Positions 48,499 to 62,038 of a stretch of 64,000 bases of DNA are shown piece after piece. Where the stretch lies: assembly GCA_950022295.1 (NCBI GenBank), contig OX465599.1, positions 1,922,001 through 1,986,000 of the forward strand, written 5' to 3'. Position 1 is the first letter of the stretch. Every line of letters begins with the position of its first letter. The DNA is from Bromus sterilis (Eukaryota > Streptophyta > Magnoliopsida > Poales > Poaceae). Both the position numbers and the translations under genes were made by a program. The notes under the pieces are model-generated. The model was given only the letters and a program-made list of their open reading frames with translations. It was not told the DNA's origin and did not search any database.

Positions 48499-50776
48499 GA
48501 TTTCCACCATTGACGAACCCCAGGGTGCATTTACGTGTCGGTCATCAACACTCGCAGTTTTGGCCGATTCTGGGTTGTTTCATGGGCTATTAATCACCGT
48601 TTTGGGTCCCCGGAGTGATTTCCACGATTGACGAACCCTAGGGTGCATTTACGTGCCGGTCATGAACACTCGCAGTTTTTGCCGATTCTGGCCTGTTTCA
48701 TGGGCTATTAATCACCGTTTTGGGTCCCCGGAATGATTTCCACCATTGACGAACCCCAGGGTGCATTTACGTGCCGGTCATCAACACTCATAGTTTTGGC
48801 CGATTCTGGGCTGTTTCATGGGCTATTAATCACCGTTTTGGGTCCCCGAAATGATTTCCACAATTGACGAACCCCAGGGTGCATTTACGTGACGGTCATC
48901 AGTCCTCGCACTTTTGGCCGATTCTGGCCTGTTTCATGGGCTATTAATCACCGTTACATGGGCTATTAATCACCGTTTTGGGTCCCCGGAGTGATTTCCA
49001 CCATTGACGAACCATAGGGTGCATTTACGTGCCGGTCATCAACACTCACAGTTTTGGCCGATTCTGGCCTGTTTCATGGGCTATTAATCACCGTTTTGGG
49101 TCCCCGGAGTGATTTCCACCATTGACGAACCCCAGGGTGCATTTACGTGCCGGTCATCAACACTCGCAGTTTTGGCCGATTCTGGATTGTTTCATGGGCT
49201 ATTAATCACCGTTTTGGGTCCCCGGAGTGATTTTCACAATTGACGAACCCTAGGGTGCATTTACGTGACGGTCATCAGTCCTCGCACTTTTGGCCGATTC
49301 TGGCCTGTTTCATGGGCTATTAATCACCGTTACATGGGCTATTAATCACCGTTTTGGGTCCCCGGAGTGATTTCCACCATTGACGAACCCCAGGGTGCAT
49401 TTACGTGCCGGTCATCAACACTCGCAGTTTTGGCCGATTCTGGCCTGTTTCATGGGCTATTAATCACCGTTACATGGGCTATTAATCACCGTTTTGGGTC
49501 CCCGGAGTGATTTCCACCATTGACGAACCCCAGGGTGCATTTACGTGTCGGTCATCAACACTCGCAGTTTTGGCCGATTCTGGGTTGTTTCATGGGCTAT
49601 TAATCACCGTTTTGGGTCCCCGGAGTGATTTCCACGATTGACGAACCCTAGGGTGCATTTACGTGCCGGTCATGAACACTCGCAGTTTTTGCCGATTCTG
49701 GCCTGTTTCATGGGCTATTAATCACCGTTTTGGGTCCCCGGAATGATTTCCACCATTGACGAACCCCAGGGTGCATTTACGTGCCGGTCATCAACACTCA
49801 TAGTTTTGGCCGATTCTGGGCTGTTTCATGGGCTATTAATCACCGTTTTGGGTCCCCGAAATGATTTCCACAATTGACGAACCCCAGGGTGCATTTACGT
49901 GACGGTCATCAGTCCTCGCACTTTTGGCCGATTCTGGCCTGTTTCATGGGCTATTAATCACCGTTACATGGGCTATTAATCACCGTTTTGGGTCCCCGGA
50001 GTGATTTCCACCATTGACGAACCATAGGGTGCATTTACGTGCCGGTCATCAACACTCGCAGTTTTGGCCGATTCTGGCCTGTTTCATGGGCTATTAATCA
50101 CCGTTTTGGGTCCCCGGAGTGATTTCCACCATTGACGAACCCCAGGGTGCATTTACGTGCCGGTCATCAACACTCGCAGTTTTGGCCGATTCTGGATTGT
50201 TTCATGGGCTATTAATCACCGTTTTGGGTCCCCGGAGTGATTTTCACAATTGACGAACCCCAGGGTGCATTTACGTGACGGTCATCAGTCCTCGCACTTT
50301 TGGCCGATTCTGGCCTGTTTCATGGGCTATTAATCACCGTTACATGGGCTATTAATCACCGTTTTGGGTCCCCGGAGTGATTTCCACCATTGACGAACCC
50401 CAAGGTGCATTTACGTGCCGGTCATCAACACTCGCAGTTTTGGCAGATTCTGGGTTGTTTAATGGGCTATTAATCACCGTTTTGGGTCCCCGAAGTGATT
50501 TTCACAATTGACGAACCCTAGGGTGCATTTACGTAACGGTCATCAGTCCTCGCACTTTTGGCTGATTCTGGCCTGTTTCATTGGCTATTAATCACCATTA
50601 CATGGGCTATTAATCACCGTTTTGGGTCCTCGGAGTGATTTCTACGATTGACGAACCCCAGGGTGCATTTACGTGCCGGTCATCAACACTCGCAGTTTTG
50701 GCCGATTCTGGCCTGTTTCATGGGCTATTAATCACCGTTACATGGGCTATTAATCACCGTTTTGGGTCCCCGGAGT
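48499..50776 (+). repeat. 2278-bp 18-mer HOR, copy 2
   Basis: Same 18 monomers at offset 2278. The markers cactcac in M at 48993, ccctagg with gtgacgg at 49229, ccaagg at 50379 and tcaccatt in the following A2 are all present. I noticed no difference from copy 1 by eye, which points to very recent amplification. Confidence 0.95.
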
Positions 50777-53312
50777 GATTTCCACCATTGACGAACCCCA
50801 GGGTGCATTTACGTGTCGGTCATCAACACTCGCAGTTTTGGCCGATTCTGGGTTGTTTCATGGGCTATTAATCACCGTTTTGGGTCCCCGGAGTGATTTC
50901 CACGATTGACGAACCCTAGGGTGCATTTACGTGCCGGTCATGAACACTCGCAGTTTTTGCCGATTCTGGCCTGTTTCATGGGCTATTAATCACCGTTTTG
51001 GGTCCCCGGAATGATTTCCACCATTGACGAACCCCAGGGTGCATTTACGTGCCGGTCATCAACACTCATAGTTTTGGCCGATTCTGGGCTGTTTCATGGG
51101 CTATTAATCACCGTTTTGGGTCCCCGAAATGATTTCCACAATTGACGAACCCCAGGGTGCATTTACGTGACGGTCATCAGTCCTCGCACTTTTGGCCGAT
51201 TCTGGCCTGTTTCATGGGCTATTAATCACCGTTACATGGGCTATTAATCACCGTTTTGGGTCCCCGGAGTGATTTCCACCATTGACGAACCATAGGGTGC
51301 ATTTACGTGCCGGTCATCAACACTCACAGTTTTGGCCGATTCTGGCCTGTTTCATGGGCTATTAATCACCGTTTTGGGTCCCCGGAGTGATTTCCACCAT
51401 TGACGAACCCCAGGGTGCATTTACGTGCCGGTCATCAACACTCGCAGTTTTGGCCGATTCTGGATTGTTTCATGGGCTATTAATCACCGTTTTGGGTCCC
51501 CGGAGTGATTTTCACAATTGACGAACCCTAGGGTGCATTTACGTGACGGTCATCAGTCCTCGCACTTTTGGCCGATTCTGGCCTGTTTCATGGGCTATTA
51601 ATCACCGTTACATGGGCTATTAATCACCGTTTTGGGTCCCCGGAGTGATTTCCACCATTGACGAACCCCAGGGTGCATTTACGTGCCGGTCATCAACACT
51701 CGCAGTTTTGGCAGATTCTGGGTTGTTTAATGGGCTATTAATCACCGTTTTGGGTCCCCGAAGTGATTTTCACAATTGACGAACCCTAGGGTGCATTTAC
51801 GTAACGGTCATCAGTCCTCGCACTTTTGGCTGATTCTGGCCTGTTTCATTGGCTATTAATCACCGTTACATGGGCTATTAATCACCGTTTTGGGTCCTCG
51901 GAGTGATTTCTACGATTGACGAACCCCAGGGTGCATTTACGTGCCGGTCATCAACACTCGCAGTTTTGGCCGATTCTGGCCTGTTTCATGGGCTATTAAT
52001 CACCGTTACATGGGCTATTAATCACCGTTTTGGGTCCCCGGAGTGATTTCCACCATTGACGAACCCCAGGGTGCATTTACGTGTCGGTCATCAACACTCG
52101 CAGTTTTGGCCGATTCTGGGTTGTTTCATGGGCTATTAATCACCGTTTTGGGTCCCCGGAGTGATTTCCACGATTGACGAACCCTAGGGTGCATTTACGT
52201 GCCGGTCATGAACACTCGCAGTTTTTGCCGATTCTGGCCTGTTTCATGGGCTATTAATCACCGTTTTGGGTCCCCGGAATGATTTCCACCATTGACGAAC
52301 CCCAGGGTGCATTTACGTGCCGGTCATCAACACTCATAGTTTTGGCCGATTCTGGGCTGTTTCATGGGCTATTAATCACCGTTTTGGGTCCCCGAAATGA
52401 TTTCCACAATTGACGAACCCCAGGGTGCATTTACGTGACGGTCATCAGTCCTCGCACTTTTGGCCGATTCTGGCCTGTTTCATGGGCTATTAATCACCGT
52501 TACATGGGCTATTAATCACCGTTTTGGGTCCCCGGAGTGATTTCCACCATTGACGAACCATAGGGTGCATTTACGTGCCGGTCATCAACACTCGCAGTTT
52601 TGGCCGATTCTGGCCTGTTTCATGGGCTATTAATCACCGTTTTGGGTCCCCGGAGTGATTTCCACCATTGACGAACCCCAGGGTGCATTTACGTGCCGGT
52701 CATCAACACTCGCAGTTTTGGCCGATTCTGGATTGTTTCATGGGCTATTAATCACCGTTTTGGGTCCCCGGAGTGATTTTCACAATTGACGAACCCCAGG
52801 GTGCATTTACGTGACGGTCATCAGTCCTCGCACTTTTGGCCGATTCTGGCCTGTTTCATGGGCTATTAATCACCGTTACATGGGCTATTAATCACCGTTT
52901 TGGGTCCCCGGAGTGATTTCCACCATTGACGAACCCCAAGGTGCATTTACGTGCCGGTCATCAACACTCGCAGTTTTGGCAGATTCTGGGTTGTTTAATG
53001 GGCTATTAATCACCGTTTTGGGTCCCCGAAGTGATTTTCACAATTGACGAACCCTAGGGTGCATTTACGTAACGGTCATCAGTCCTCGCACTTTTGGCTG
53101 ATTCTGGCCTGTTTCATTGGCTATTAATCACCATTACATGGGCTATTAATCACCGTTTTGGGTCCTCGGAGTGATTTCTACGATTGACGAACCCCAGGGT
53201 GCATTTACGTGCCGGTCATCAACACTCGCAGTTTTGGCCGATTCTGGCCTGTTTCATGGGCTATTAATCACCGTTACATGGGCTATTAATCACCGTTTTG
53301 GGTCCCCGGAGT
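50777..53312 (+). repeat. 2278-bp HOR, copy 3, enlarged to 2536 bp
   Basis: Follows the 18-mer up to A at 51507. There, instead of a single B(140), it has N 51647, A2 51765 (tcaccgtt) and O 51905. It then continues C 52045 to O 53173. The change adds 258 bp and restores a second complete decamer, so this copy holds two decamers back to back (20 monomers). Confidence 0.94.
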
Positions 53313-55590
53313 GATTTCCACCATTGACGAACCCCAGGGTGCATTTACGTGTCGGTCATCAACACTCGCAGTTTTGGCCGATTCTGGGTTGTTTCATGGG
53401 CTATTAATCACCGTTTTGGGTCCCCGGAGTGATTTCCACGATTGACGAACCCTAGGGTGCATTTACGTGCCGGTCATGAACACTCGCAGTTTTTGCCGAT
53501 TCTGGCCTGTTTCATGGGCTATTAATCACCGTTTTGGGTCCCCGGAATGATTTCCACCATTGACGAACCCCAGGGTGCATTTACGTGCCGGTCATCAACA
53601 CTCATAGTTTTGGCCGATTCTGGGCTGTTTCATGGGCTATTAATCACCGTTTTGGGTCCCCGAAATGATTTCCACAATTGACGAACCCCAGGGTGCATTT
53701 ACGTGACGGTCATCAGTCCTCGCACTTTTGGCCGATTCTGGCCTGTTTCATGGGCTATTAATCACCGTTACATGGGCTATTAATCACCGTTTTGGGTCCC
53801 CGGAGTGATTTCCACCATTGACGAACCATAGGGTGCATTTACGTGCCGGTCATCAACACTCACAGTTTTGGCCGATTCTGGCCTGTTTCATGGGCTATTA
53901 ATCACCGTTTTGGGTCCCCGGAGTGATTTCCACCATTGACGAACCCCAGGGTGCATTTACGTGCCGGTCATCAACACTCGCAGTTTTGGCCGATTCTGGA
54001 TTGTTTCATGGGCTATTAATCACCGTTTTGGGTCCCCGGAGTGATTTTCACAATTGACGAACCCTAGGGTGCATTTACGTGACGGTCATCAGTCCTCGCA
54101 CTTTTGGCCGATTCTGGCCTGTTTCATGGGCTATTAATCACCGTTACATGGGCTATTAATCACCGTTTTGGGTCCCCGGAGTGATTTCCACCATTGACGA
54201 ACCCCAGGGTGCATTTACGTGCCGGTCATCAACACTCGCAGTTTTGGCCGATTCTGGCCTGTTTCATGGGCTATTAATCACCGTTACATGGGCTATTAAT
54301 CACCGTTTTGGGTCCCCGGAGTGATTTCCACCATTGACGAACCCCAGGGTGCATTTACGTGTCGGTCATCAACACTCGCAGTTTTGGCCGATTCTGGGTT
54401 GTTTCATGGGCTATTAATCACCGTTTTGGGTCCCCGGAGTGATTTCCACGATTGACGAACCCTAGGGTGCATTTACGTGCCGGTCATGAACACTCGCAGT
54501 TTTTGCCGATTCTGGCCTGTTTCATGGGCTATTAATCACCGTTTTGGGTCCCCGGAATGATTTCCACCATTGACGAACCCCAGGGTGCATTTACGTGCCG
54601 GTCATCAACACTCATAGTTTTGGCCGATTCTGGGCTGTTTCATGGGCTATTAATCACCGTTTTGGGTCCCCGAAATGATTTCCACAATTGACGAACCCCA
54701 GGGTGCATTTACGTGACGGTCATCAGTCCTCGCACTTTTGGCCGATTCTGGCCTGTTTCATGGGCTATTAATCACCGTTACATGGGCTATTAATCACCGT
54801 TTTGGGTCCCCGGAGTGATTTCCACCATTGACGAACCATAGGGTGCATTTACGTGCCGGTCATCAACACTCGCAGTTTTGGCCGATTCTGGCCTGTTTCA
54901 TGGGCTATTAATCACCGTTTTGGGTCCCCGGAGTGATTTCCACCATTGACGAACCCCAGGGTGCATTTACGTGCCGGTCATCAACACTCGCAGTTTTGGC
55001 CGATTCTGGATTGTTTCATGGGCTATTAATCACCGTTTTGGGTCCCCGGAGTGATTTTCACAATTGACGAACCCCAGGGTGCATTTACGTGACGGTCATC
55101 AGTCCTCGCACTTTTGGCCGATTCTGGCCTGTTTCATGGGCTATTAATCACCGTTACATGGGCTATTAATCACCGTTTTGGGTCCCCGGAGTGATTTCCA
55201 CCATTGACGAACCCCAAGGTGCATTTACGTGCCGGTCATCAACACTCGCAGTTTTGGCAGATTCTGGGTTGTTTAATGGGCTATTAATCACCGTTTTGGG
55301 TCCCCGAAGTGATTTTCACAATTGACGAACCCTAGGGTGCATTTACGTAACGGTCATCAGTCCTCGCACTTTTGGCTGATTCTGGCCTGTTTCATTGGCT
55401 ATTAATCACCATTACATGGGCTATTAATCACCGTTTTGGGTCCTCGGAGTGATTTCTACGATTGACGAACCCCAGGGTGCATTTACGTGCCGGTCATCAA
55501 CACTCGCAGTTTTGGCCGATTCTGGCCTGTTTCATGGGCTATTAATCACCGTTACATGGGCTATTAATCACCGTTTTGGGTCCCCGGAGT
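53313..55590 (+). repeat. 2278-bp 18-mer HOR, copy 4
   Basis: Starts: 53313 C, 53431 Lg, 53549 G, 53667 H, 53807 M (cactcac), 53925 C1, 54043 A (ccctagg), 54183 B(140), 54323 C, and so on to O 55451. It has the standard 18-mer order again, with the ccaagg N at 55193 and the tcaccatt A2 at 55311. Confidence 0.95.
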
Positions 55591-56858
55591 GATTTCCACC
55601 ATTGACGAACCCCAGGGTGCATTTACGTGTCGGTCATCAACACTCGCAGTTTTGGCCGATTCTGGGTTGTTTCATGGGCTATTAATCACCGTTTTGGGTC
55701 CCCGGAGTGATTTCCACGATTGACGAACCCTAGGGTGCATTTACGTGCCGGTCATGAACACTCGCAGTTTTTGCCGATTCTGGCCTGTTTCATGGGCTAT
55801 TAATCACCGTTTTGGGTCCCCGGAATGATTTCCACCATTGACGAACCCCAGGGTGCATTTACGTGCCGGTCATCAACACTCATAGTTTTGGCCGATTCTG
55901 GGCTGTTTCATGGGCTATTAATCACCGTTTTGGGTCCCCGAAATGATTTCCACAATTGACGAACCCCAGGGTGCATTTACGTGACGGTCATCAGTCCTCG
56001 CACTTTTGGCCGATTCTGGCCTGTTTCATGGGCTATTAATCACCGTTACATGGGCTATTAATCACCGTTTTGGGTCCCCGGAGTGATTTCCACCATTGAC
56101 GAACCATAGGGTGCATTTACGTGCCGGTCATCAACACTCACAGTTTTGGCCGATTCTGGCCTGTTTCATGGGCTATTAATCACCGTTTTGGGTCCCCGGA
56201 GTGATTTCCACCATTGACGAACCCCAGGGTGCATTTACGTGCCGGTCATCAACACTCGCAGTTTTGGCCGATTCTGGATTGTTTCATGGGCTATTAATCA
56301 CCGTTTTGGGTCCCCGGAGTGATTTTCACAATTGACGAACCCTAGGGTGCATTTACGTGACGGTCATCAGTCCTCGCACTTTTGGCCGATTCTGGCCTGT
56401 TTCATGGGCTATTAATCACCGTTACATGGGCTATTAATCACCGTTTTGGGTCCCCGGAGTGATTTCCACCATTGACGAACCCCAGGGTGCATTTACGTGC
56501 CGGTCATCAACACTCGCAGTTTTGGCAGATTCTGGGTTGTTTAATGGGCTATTAATCACCGTTTTGGGTCCCCGAAGTGATTTTCACAATTGACGAACCC
56601 TAGGGTGCATTTACGTAACGGTCATCAGTCCTCGCACTTTTGGCTGATTCTGGCCTGTTTCATTGGCTATTAATCACCGTTACATGGGCTATTAATCACC
56701 GTTTTGGGTCCTCGGAGTGATTTCTACGATTGACGAACCCCAGGGTGCATTTACGTGCCGGTCATCAACACTCGCAGTTTTGGCCGATTCTGGCCTGTTT
56801 CATGGGCTATTAATCACCGTTACATGGGCTATTAATCACCGTTTTGGGTCCCCGGAGT
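55591..56858 (+). repeat. Closing 1268-bp decamer of the 2278-bp HOR block
   Basis: Starts: 55591 C, 55709 Lg, 55827 G, 55945 H, 56085 M (cactcac), 56203 C1, 56321 A (ccctagg with gtgacgg), 56461 N, 56579 A2 (tcaccgtt), 56719 O. The cactcac and ccctagg marks place its first seven monomers in the 2278-bp family, while N-A2-O match the enlarged copy 3 at 51647-52044. Confidence 0.94.
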
Positions 56859-58384
56859 GATTTCCACCATTGACGAACCCCAGGGTGCATTTACGTGTCG
56901 GTCATCAACACTCGCAGTTTTGGCCGATTCTGGGTTGTTTCATGGGCTATTAATCACCGTTTTGGGTCCCCGGAGTGATTTCCACCATTGACGAACCCTA
57001 GGGTGCATTTACGTGCCGGTCATCAACACTCGCAGTTTTTGCCGATTCTGGCCTGTTTCATGGGCTATTAATCACCGTTTTGGGTCCCCGGAGTGATTTC
57101 CACCATTGACGAACCCCAGGGTGCATTTACGTGCCGGTCATCAACACTCATAGTTTTGGCCGATTCTGGGCTGTTTCATGGGCTATTAATCACCGTTTTG
57201 GGTCCCCGAAATGATTTCCACAATTGACGAACCCCAGGGTGCATTTACGTGACGGTCATCAGTCCTCGCACTTTTGGCCGATTCTGGCCTGTTTCATGGG
57301 CTATTAATCACCGTTACATGGGCTATTAATCACCGTTTTGGGTCCCCGGAGTGATTTCCACCATTGACGAACCATAGGGTGCATTTACGTGCCGGTCATC
57401 AACACTCGCAGTTTTGGCCGATTCTGGCCTGTTTCATGGGCTATTAATCACCGTTTTGGGTCCCCGGAGTGATTTCCACCATTGACGAACCCCAGGGTGC
57501 ATTTACGTGCCGGTCATCAACACTCGCAGTTTTGGCCGATTCTGGATTGTTTCATGGGCTATTAATCACCGTTTTGGGTCCCCGGAGTGATTTTCACAAT
57601 TGACGAACCCCAGGGTGCATTTACGTGACGGTCATCAGTCCTCGCACTTTTGGCCGATTCTGGCCTGTTTCATGGGCTATTAATCACCGTTACATGGGCT
57701 ATTAATCACCGTTTTGGGTCCCCGGAGTGATTTCCACCATTGACGAACCCCAGGGTGCATTTACGTGCCGGTCATCAACACTCACAGTTTTGGCCGATTC
57801 TGGGTTGTTTCATGGGCTATTAATCACCGTTTTGGGTCCCCGGAGTGATTTCCACAATTGACGAACCACAGGGTGCATTTACGTGACGGTCATCAGTCCT
57901 CGCACTTTTGGCCGATTCTGGCCTGTTTCATGGGCTATTAATCACCGTTACATGGGCTATTAATCACCGTTTTGGGTCCCCGGAGTGATTTCCACAATTG
58001 ACGAACCCCAGGGTGCATTTACGTGACGGTCATCAGTCCTCGCACTTTTGGCCGATTCTGGCCTGTTTCATGGGCTATTAATCACCGTTTCATGGGCTAT
58101 TAATCACCGTTTTGGGTCCCCGGAGTGATTTCCACCATTGACGAACCCCAGGGTGCATTTACGTGCCGGTCATCAACACTCGCAGTTTTGGCCGATTCTG
58201 GATTGTTTCATGGGCTATTAATCACCGTTTTGGGTCCCCGGAGTGATTTTCACAATTGACGAACCCCAGGGTGCATTTACGTGACGGTCATCAGTCCTCG
58301 CACTTTTGGCCGATTCTGGCCTGTTTCATGGGCTATTAATCACAGTTACATGGGCTATTAATCACCGTTTTGGGTCCCCGGAGT
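56859..58384 (+). repeat. Mosaic block, 12 monomers
   Basis: Starts: 56859 C, 56977 L (plain, cacc and catcaac), 57095 G, 57213 H, 57353 M, 57471 C1, 57589 A, 57729 E1, 57847 H (gaaccacagg), 57987 H (cgtttcatggg), 58127 C1, 58245 A (tcacagtt). The plain L returns here after a long run of Lg. Two H units stand side by side at 57847 and 57987, an adjacency not seen elsewhere. Confidence 0.92.
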
Positions 58385-60211
58385 GATTTCCACAATTGAC
58401 GAACCCCAGGGTGCATTTACGTGACGGTCATCAGTCCTCGCACTTTTGGCCGATTCTGGCCTGTTTCATGGGCTATTAATCACCGTTACATGGGCTATTA
58501 ATCACCGTTTTGGGTCCCCGGAGTGATTTCCACCATTGACGAACCCCAGGGTGCATTTACGTGCCGGTCATCAACACTGACAGTTTTGGCCGATTCTGGG
58601 TTGTTTCATGGGCTATTAATCACCGTTTTGGGTCCCCGGAGTGATTTCCACCATTGACGAACCCCAGGGTGCATTTATGTGCCGGTCATCAACACTCGCA
58701 GTTTTGGCCGATTCTGGCCTGTTTCATGGGCTATTAATCACCGTTTTGGGTCCCCGGAGTGATTTCCACCATTGACGAACCCCAGGGTGCATTTACGTGC
58801 CGGTCAGCAACACTCGCAATTTTGGCCGATTCTTGCCTGTTTCATGGGTTATAAATCATAGTTACATGGGCTATTAATCACCGTTTTGGATCCCCGGAGT
58901 GATTTCCACCATTGACGAACCCAGGTTGCATTTACATGCCGGTCATCAACACTCGCAGTTTTGGCCGATTCTGGCCTGTTTCATGCGCTATTAATAACCG
59001 TTACATGGGCTATTAATCACCGTTTTGGGTCCCCGGAGTGATTTCCACCATTGACGAACCCCAGGGTGCATTCACGTGCCGGTCATCAACACTCGCAGTT
59101 TTGGCCGATTCTGGATTGTTTCATGGGCTATTAATCACCGTTTTGGGTCCTCGGAGTGATTTTCACAATTGACGAACCCCAGGGTGCATTTACGTGACGG
59201 TCATCAGTCCTCGCACTTTTGGCCGATTCTGGCCTGTTTCATGGGCTATTAATCACCGTTACATGGGCTATTAATCACCGTTTTGGGTCCCCGGAGTGAT
59301 TTCCACCATTGCCGAACCCCAGGTTGCATTTACGTGCCGGTCATCAACACTCACAGTTTTGGCCGATTCTGGGTTGTTTCATGGGCTATTAATCACCGTT
59401 TTGGGTCCCCGGAGTGATTTCCACAATTGACGAACCCCAGGGTGCATTTACGTGACGGTCATCAGTCCTCGCACTTTTGGCCGATTCTGGCCTGTTTCAT
59501 GGGCTATTAATCACCGTTTCATGGGCTATTAATCACCGTTTTGGGTCCCCGGAGTGATTTCCACCATTGACGAACCCCAGGGTGCATTTACGTGCCGGTC
59601 ATCAACACTCGCAGTTTTGGCCGATTCTGGATTGTTTCATGGGCTATTAATCACCGTTTTGGGTCCCCGGAGTGATTTTCACAATTGACGAACCCCAGGG
59701 TGCATTTACGTGACGGTCATCAGTCCTCGCACTTTTGGCCGATTCTGGCCTGTTTCATGGGCTATTAATCACCGTTACATGGGCTATTAATCACCGTTTT
59801 GGGTCCCCGGAGTGATTTCCACCATTGACGAACCCCAGGGTGCATTTACGTGCCGGTCATCAACACTCGCAGTTTTGGCAGATTCTGGGTTGTTTAATGG
59901 GCTATTAATCACCGTTTTGGGTCCCCGAAGTGATTTTCACAATTGACGAACCCTAGGGTGCATTTACGTAACGGTCATCAGTCCTCGCACTTTTGGCTGA
60001 TTCTGGCCTGTTTCATTGGCTATTAATCACCGTTACATGGGCTATTAATCACCGTTTTGGGTCCTCGGAGTGATTTCTACGATTGACGAACCCCAGGGTG
60101 CATTTACGTGCCGGTCATCAACACTCGCAGTTTTGGCCGATTCTGGCCTGTTTCATGGGCTATTAATCACAGTTACATGGGCTATTAATCACCGTTTTGG
60201 GTCCCCGGAGT
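58385..60211 (+). repeat. 1827-bp 14-mer HOR, copy 1
   Basis: Starts: 58385 H, 58525 E1 (cactgacag), 58643 B1, 58761 F1 (ttcttgcc), 58901 K (ccaggttgc), 59040 C1, 59158 A, 59298 E2, 59416 H (cgtttcatggg), 59556 C1, 59674 A, 59814 N, 59932 A2, 60072 O (tcacagtt). The order equals the first half of the 3095-bp HOR, so this family is a deletion derivative or a precursor of it. Confidence 0.95.
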
Positions 60212-60351
60212 GATTTCCACCATTGACGAACCCCAGGGTGCATTTACGTGTCGGTCATCAGTCCTCGCACTTTTGGCCGATTCTGGCCTGTTTCATGGGC
60301 TATTAATCACCGTTACATGGGCTATTAATCACCGTTTTGGGTCCCCGGAGT
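60212..60351 (+). repeat. Hybrid C/H monomer (140 bp)
   Basis: The 5' part has ccaccattg and the C mark gtgtcgg, then it switches to the A/H middle catcagtcctcgcac with a doubled 22-bp module. A class H monomer holds this place in copy 1 of the 1827-bp HOR. The switch point lies between monomer positions 41 and 50 and reads as an in-register crossover or conversion tract. Confidence 0.9.
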
Positions 60352-62038
60352 GATTTCCACCATTGACGAACCCCAGGGTGCATTTACGTGCCGGTCATCA
60401 ACACTGACAGTTTTGGCCGATTCTGGGTTGTTTCATGGGCTATTAATCACCGTTTTGGGTCCCCGGAGTGATTTCCACCATTGACGAACCCCAGGGTGCA
60501 TTTATGTGCCGGTCATCAACACTCGCAGTTTTGGCCGATTCTGGCCTGTTTCATGGGCTATTAATCACCGTTTTGGGTCCCCGGAGTGATTTCCACCATT
60601 GACGAACCCCAGGGTGCATTTACGTGCCGGTCAGCAACACTCGCAATTTTGGCCGATTCTTGCCTGTTTCATGGGTTATAAATCATAGTTACATGGGCTA
60701 TTAATCACCGTTTTGGATCCCCGGAGTGATTTCCACCATTGACGAACCCAGGGTGCATTTACATGCCGGTCATCAACACTCGCAGTTTTGGCCGATTCTG
60801 GCCTGTTTCATGCGCTATTAATAACCGTTACATGGGCTATTAATCACCGTTTTGGGTCCCCGGAGTGATTTCCACCATTGACGAACCCCAGGGTGCATTC
60901 ACGTGCCGGTCATCAACACTCGCAGTTTTGGCCGATTCTGGATTGTTTCATGGGCTATTAATCACCGTTTTGGGTCCTCGGAGTGATTTTCACAATTGAC
61001 GAACCCCAGGGTGCATTTACGTGACGGTCATCAGTCCTCGCACTTTTGGCCGATTCTGGCCTGTTTCATGGGCTATTAATCACCGTTACATGGGCTATTA
61101 ATCACCGTTTTGGGTCCCCGGAGTGATTTCCACCATTGCCGAACCCCAGGTTGCATTTACGTGCCGGTCATCAACACTCACAGTTTTGGCCGATTCTGGG
61201 TTGTTTCATGGGCTATTAATCACCGTTTTGGGTCCCCGGAGTGATTTCCACAATTGACGAACCCCAGGGTGCATTTACGTGACGGTCATCAGTCCTCGCA
61301 CTTTTGGCCGATTCTGGCCTGTTTCATGGGCTATTAATCACCGTTTCATGGGCTATTAATCACCGTTTTGGGTCCCCGGAGTGATTTCCACCATTGACGA
61401 ACCCCAGGGTGCATTTACGTGCCGGTCATCAACACTCGCAGTTTTGGCCGATTCTGGATTGTTTCATGGGCTATTAATCACCGTTTTGGGTCCCCGGAGT
61501 GATTTTCACAATTGACGAACCCCAGGGTGCATTTACGTGACGGTCATCAGTCCTCGCACTTTTGGCCGATTCTGGCCTGTTTCATGGGCTATTAATCACC
61601 GTTACATGGGCTATTAATCACCGTTTTGGGTCCCCGGAGTGATTTCCACCATTGACGAACCCCAGGGTGCATTTACGTGCCGGTCATCAACACTCGCAGT
61701 TTTGGCAGATTCTGGGTTGTTTAATGGGCTATTAATCACCGTTTTGGGTCCCCGAAGTGATTTTCACAATTGACGAACCCTAGGGTGCATTTACGTAACG
61801 GTCATCAGTCCTCGCACTTTTGGCTGATTCTGGCCTGTTTCATTGGCTATTAATCACCGTTACATGGGCTATTAATCACCGTTTTGGGTCCTCGGAGTGA
61901 TTTCTACGATTGACGAACCCCAGGGTGCATTTACGTGCCGGTCATCAACACTCGCAGTTTTGGCCGATTCTGGCCTGTTTCATGGGCTATTAATCACAGT
62001 TACATGGGCTATTAATCACCGTTTTGGGTCCCCGGAGT
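60212..62038 (+). repeat. 1827-bp 14-mer HOR, copy 2
   Basis: Starts: 60212 hybrid C/H, 60352 E1 (cactgacag), 60470 B1, 60588 F1 (ttcttgcc), 60728 K, 60867 C1, 60985 A, 61125 E2, 61243 H, 61383 C1, 61501 A, 61641 N, 61759 A2, 61899 O (tcacagtt). Shared cactgacag and ttcttgcc show that copies 1 and 2 are each other's closest relatives. Confidence 0.95.
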
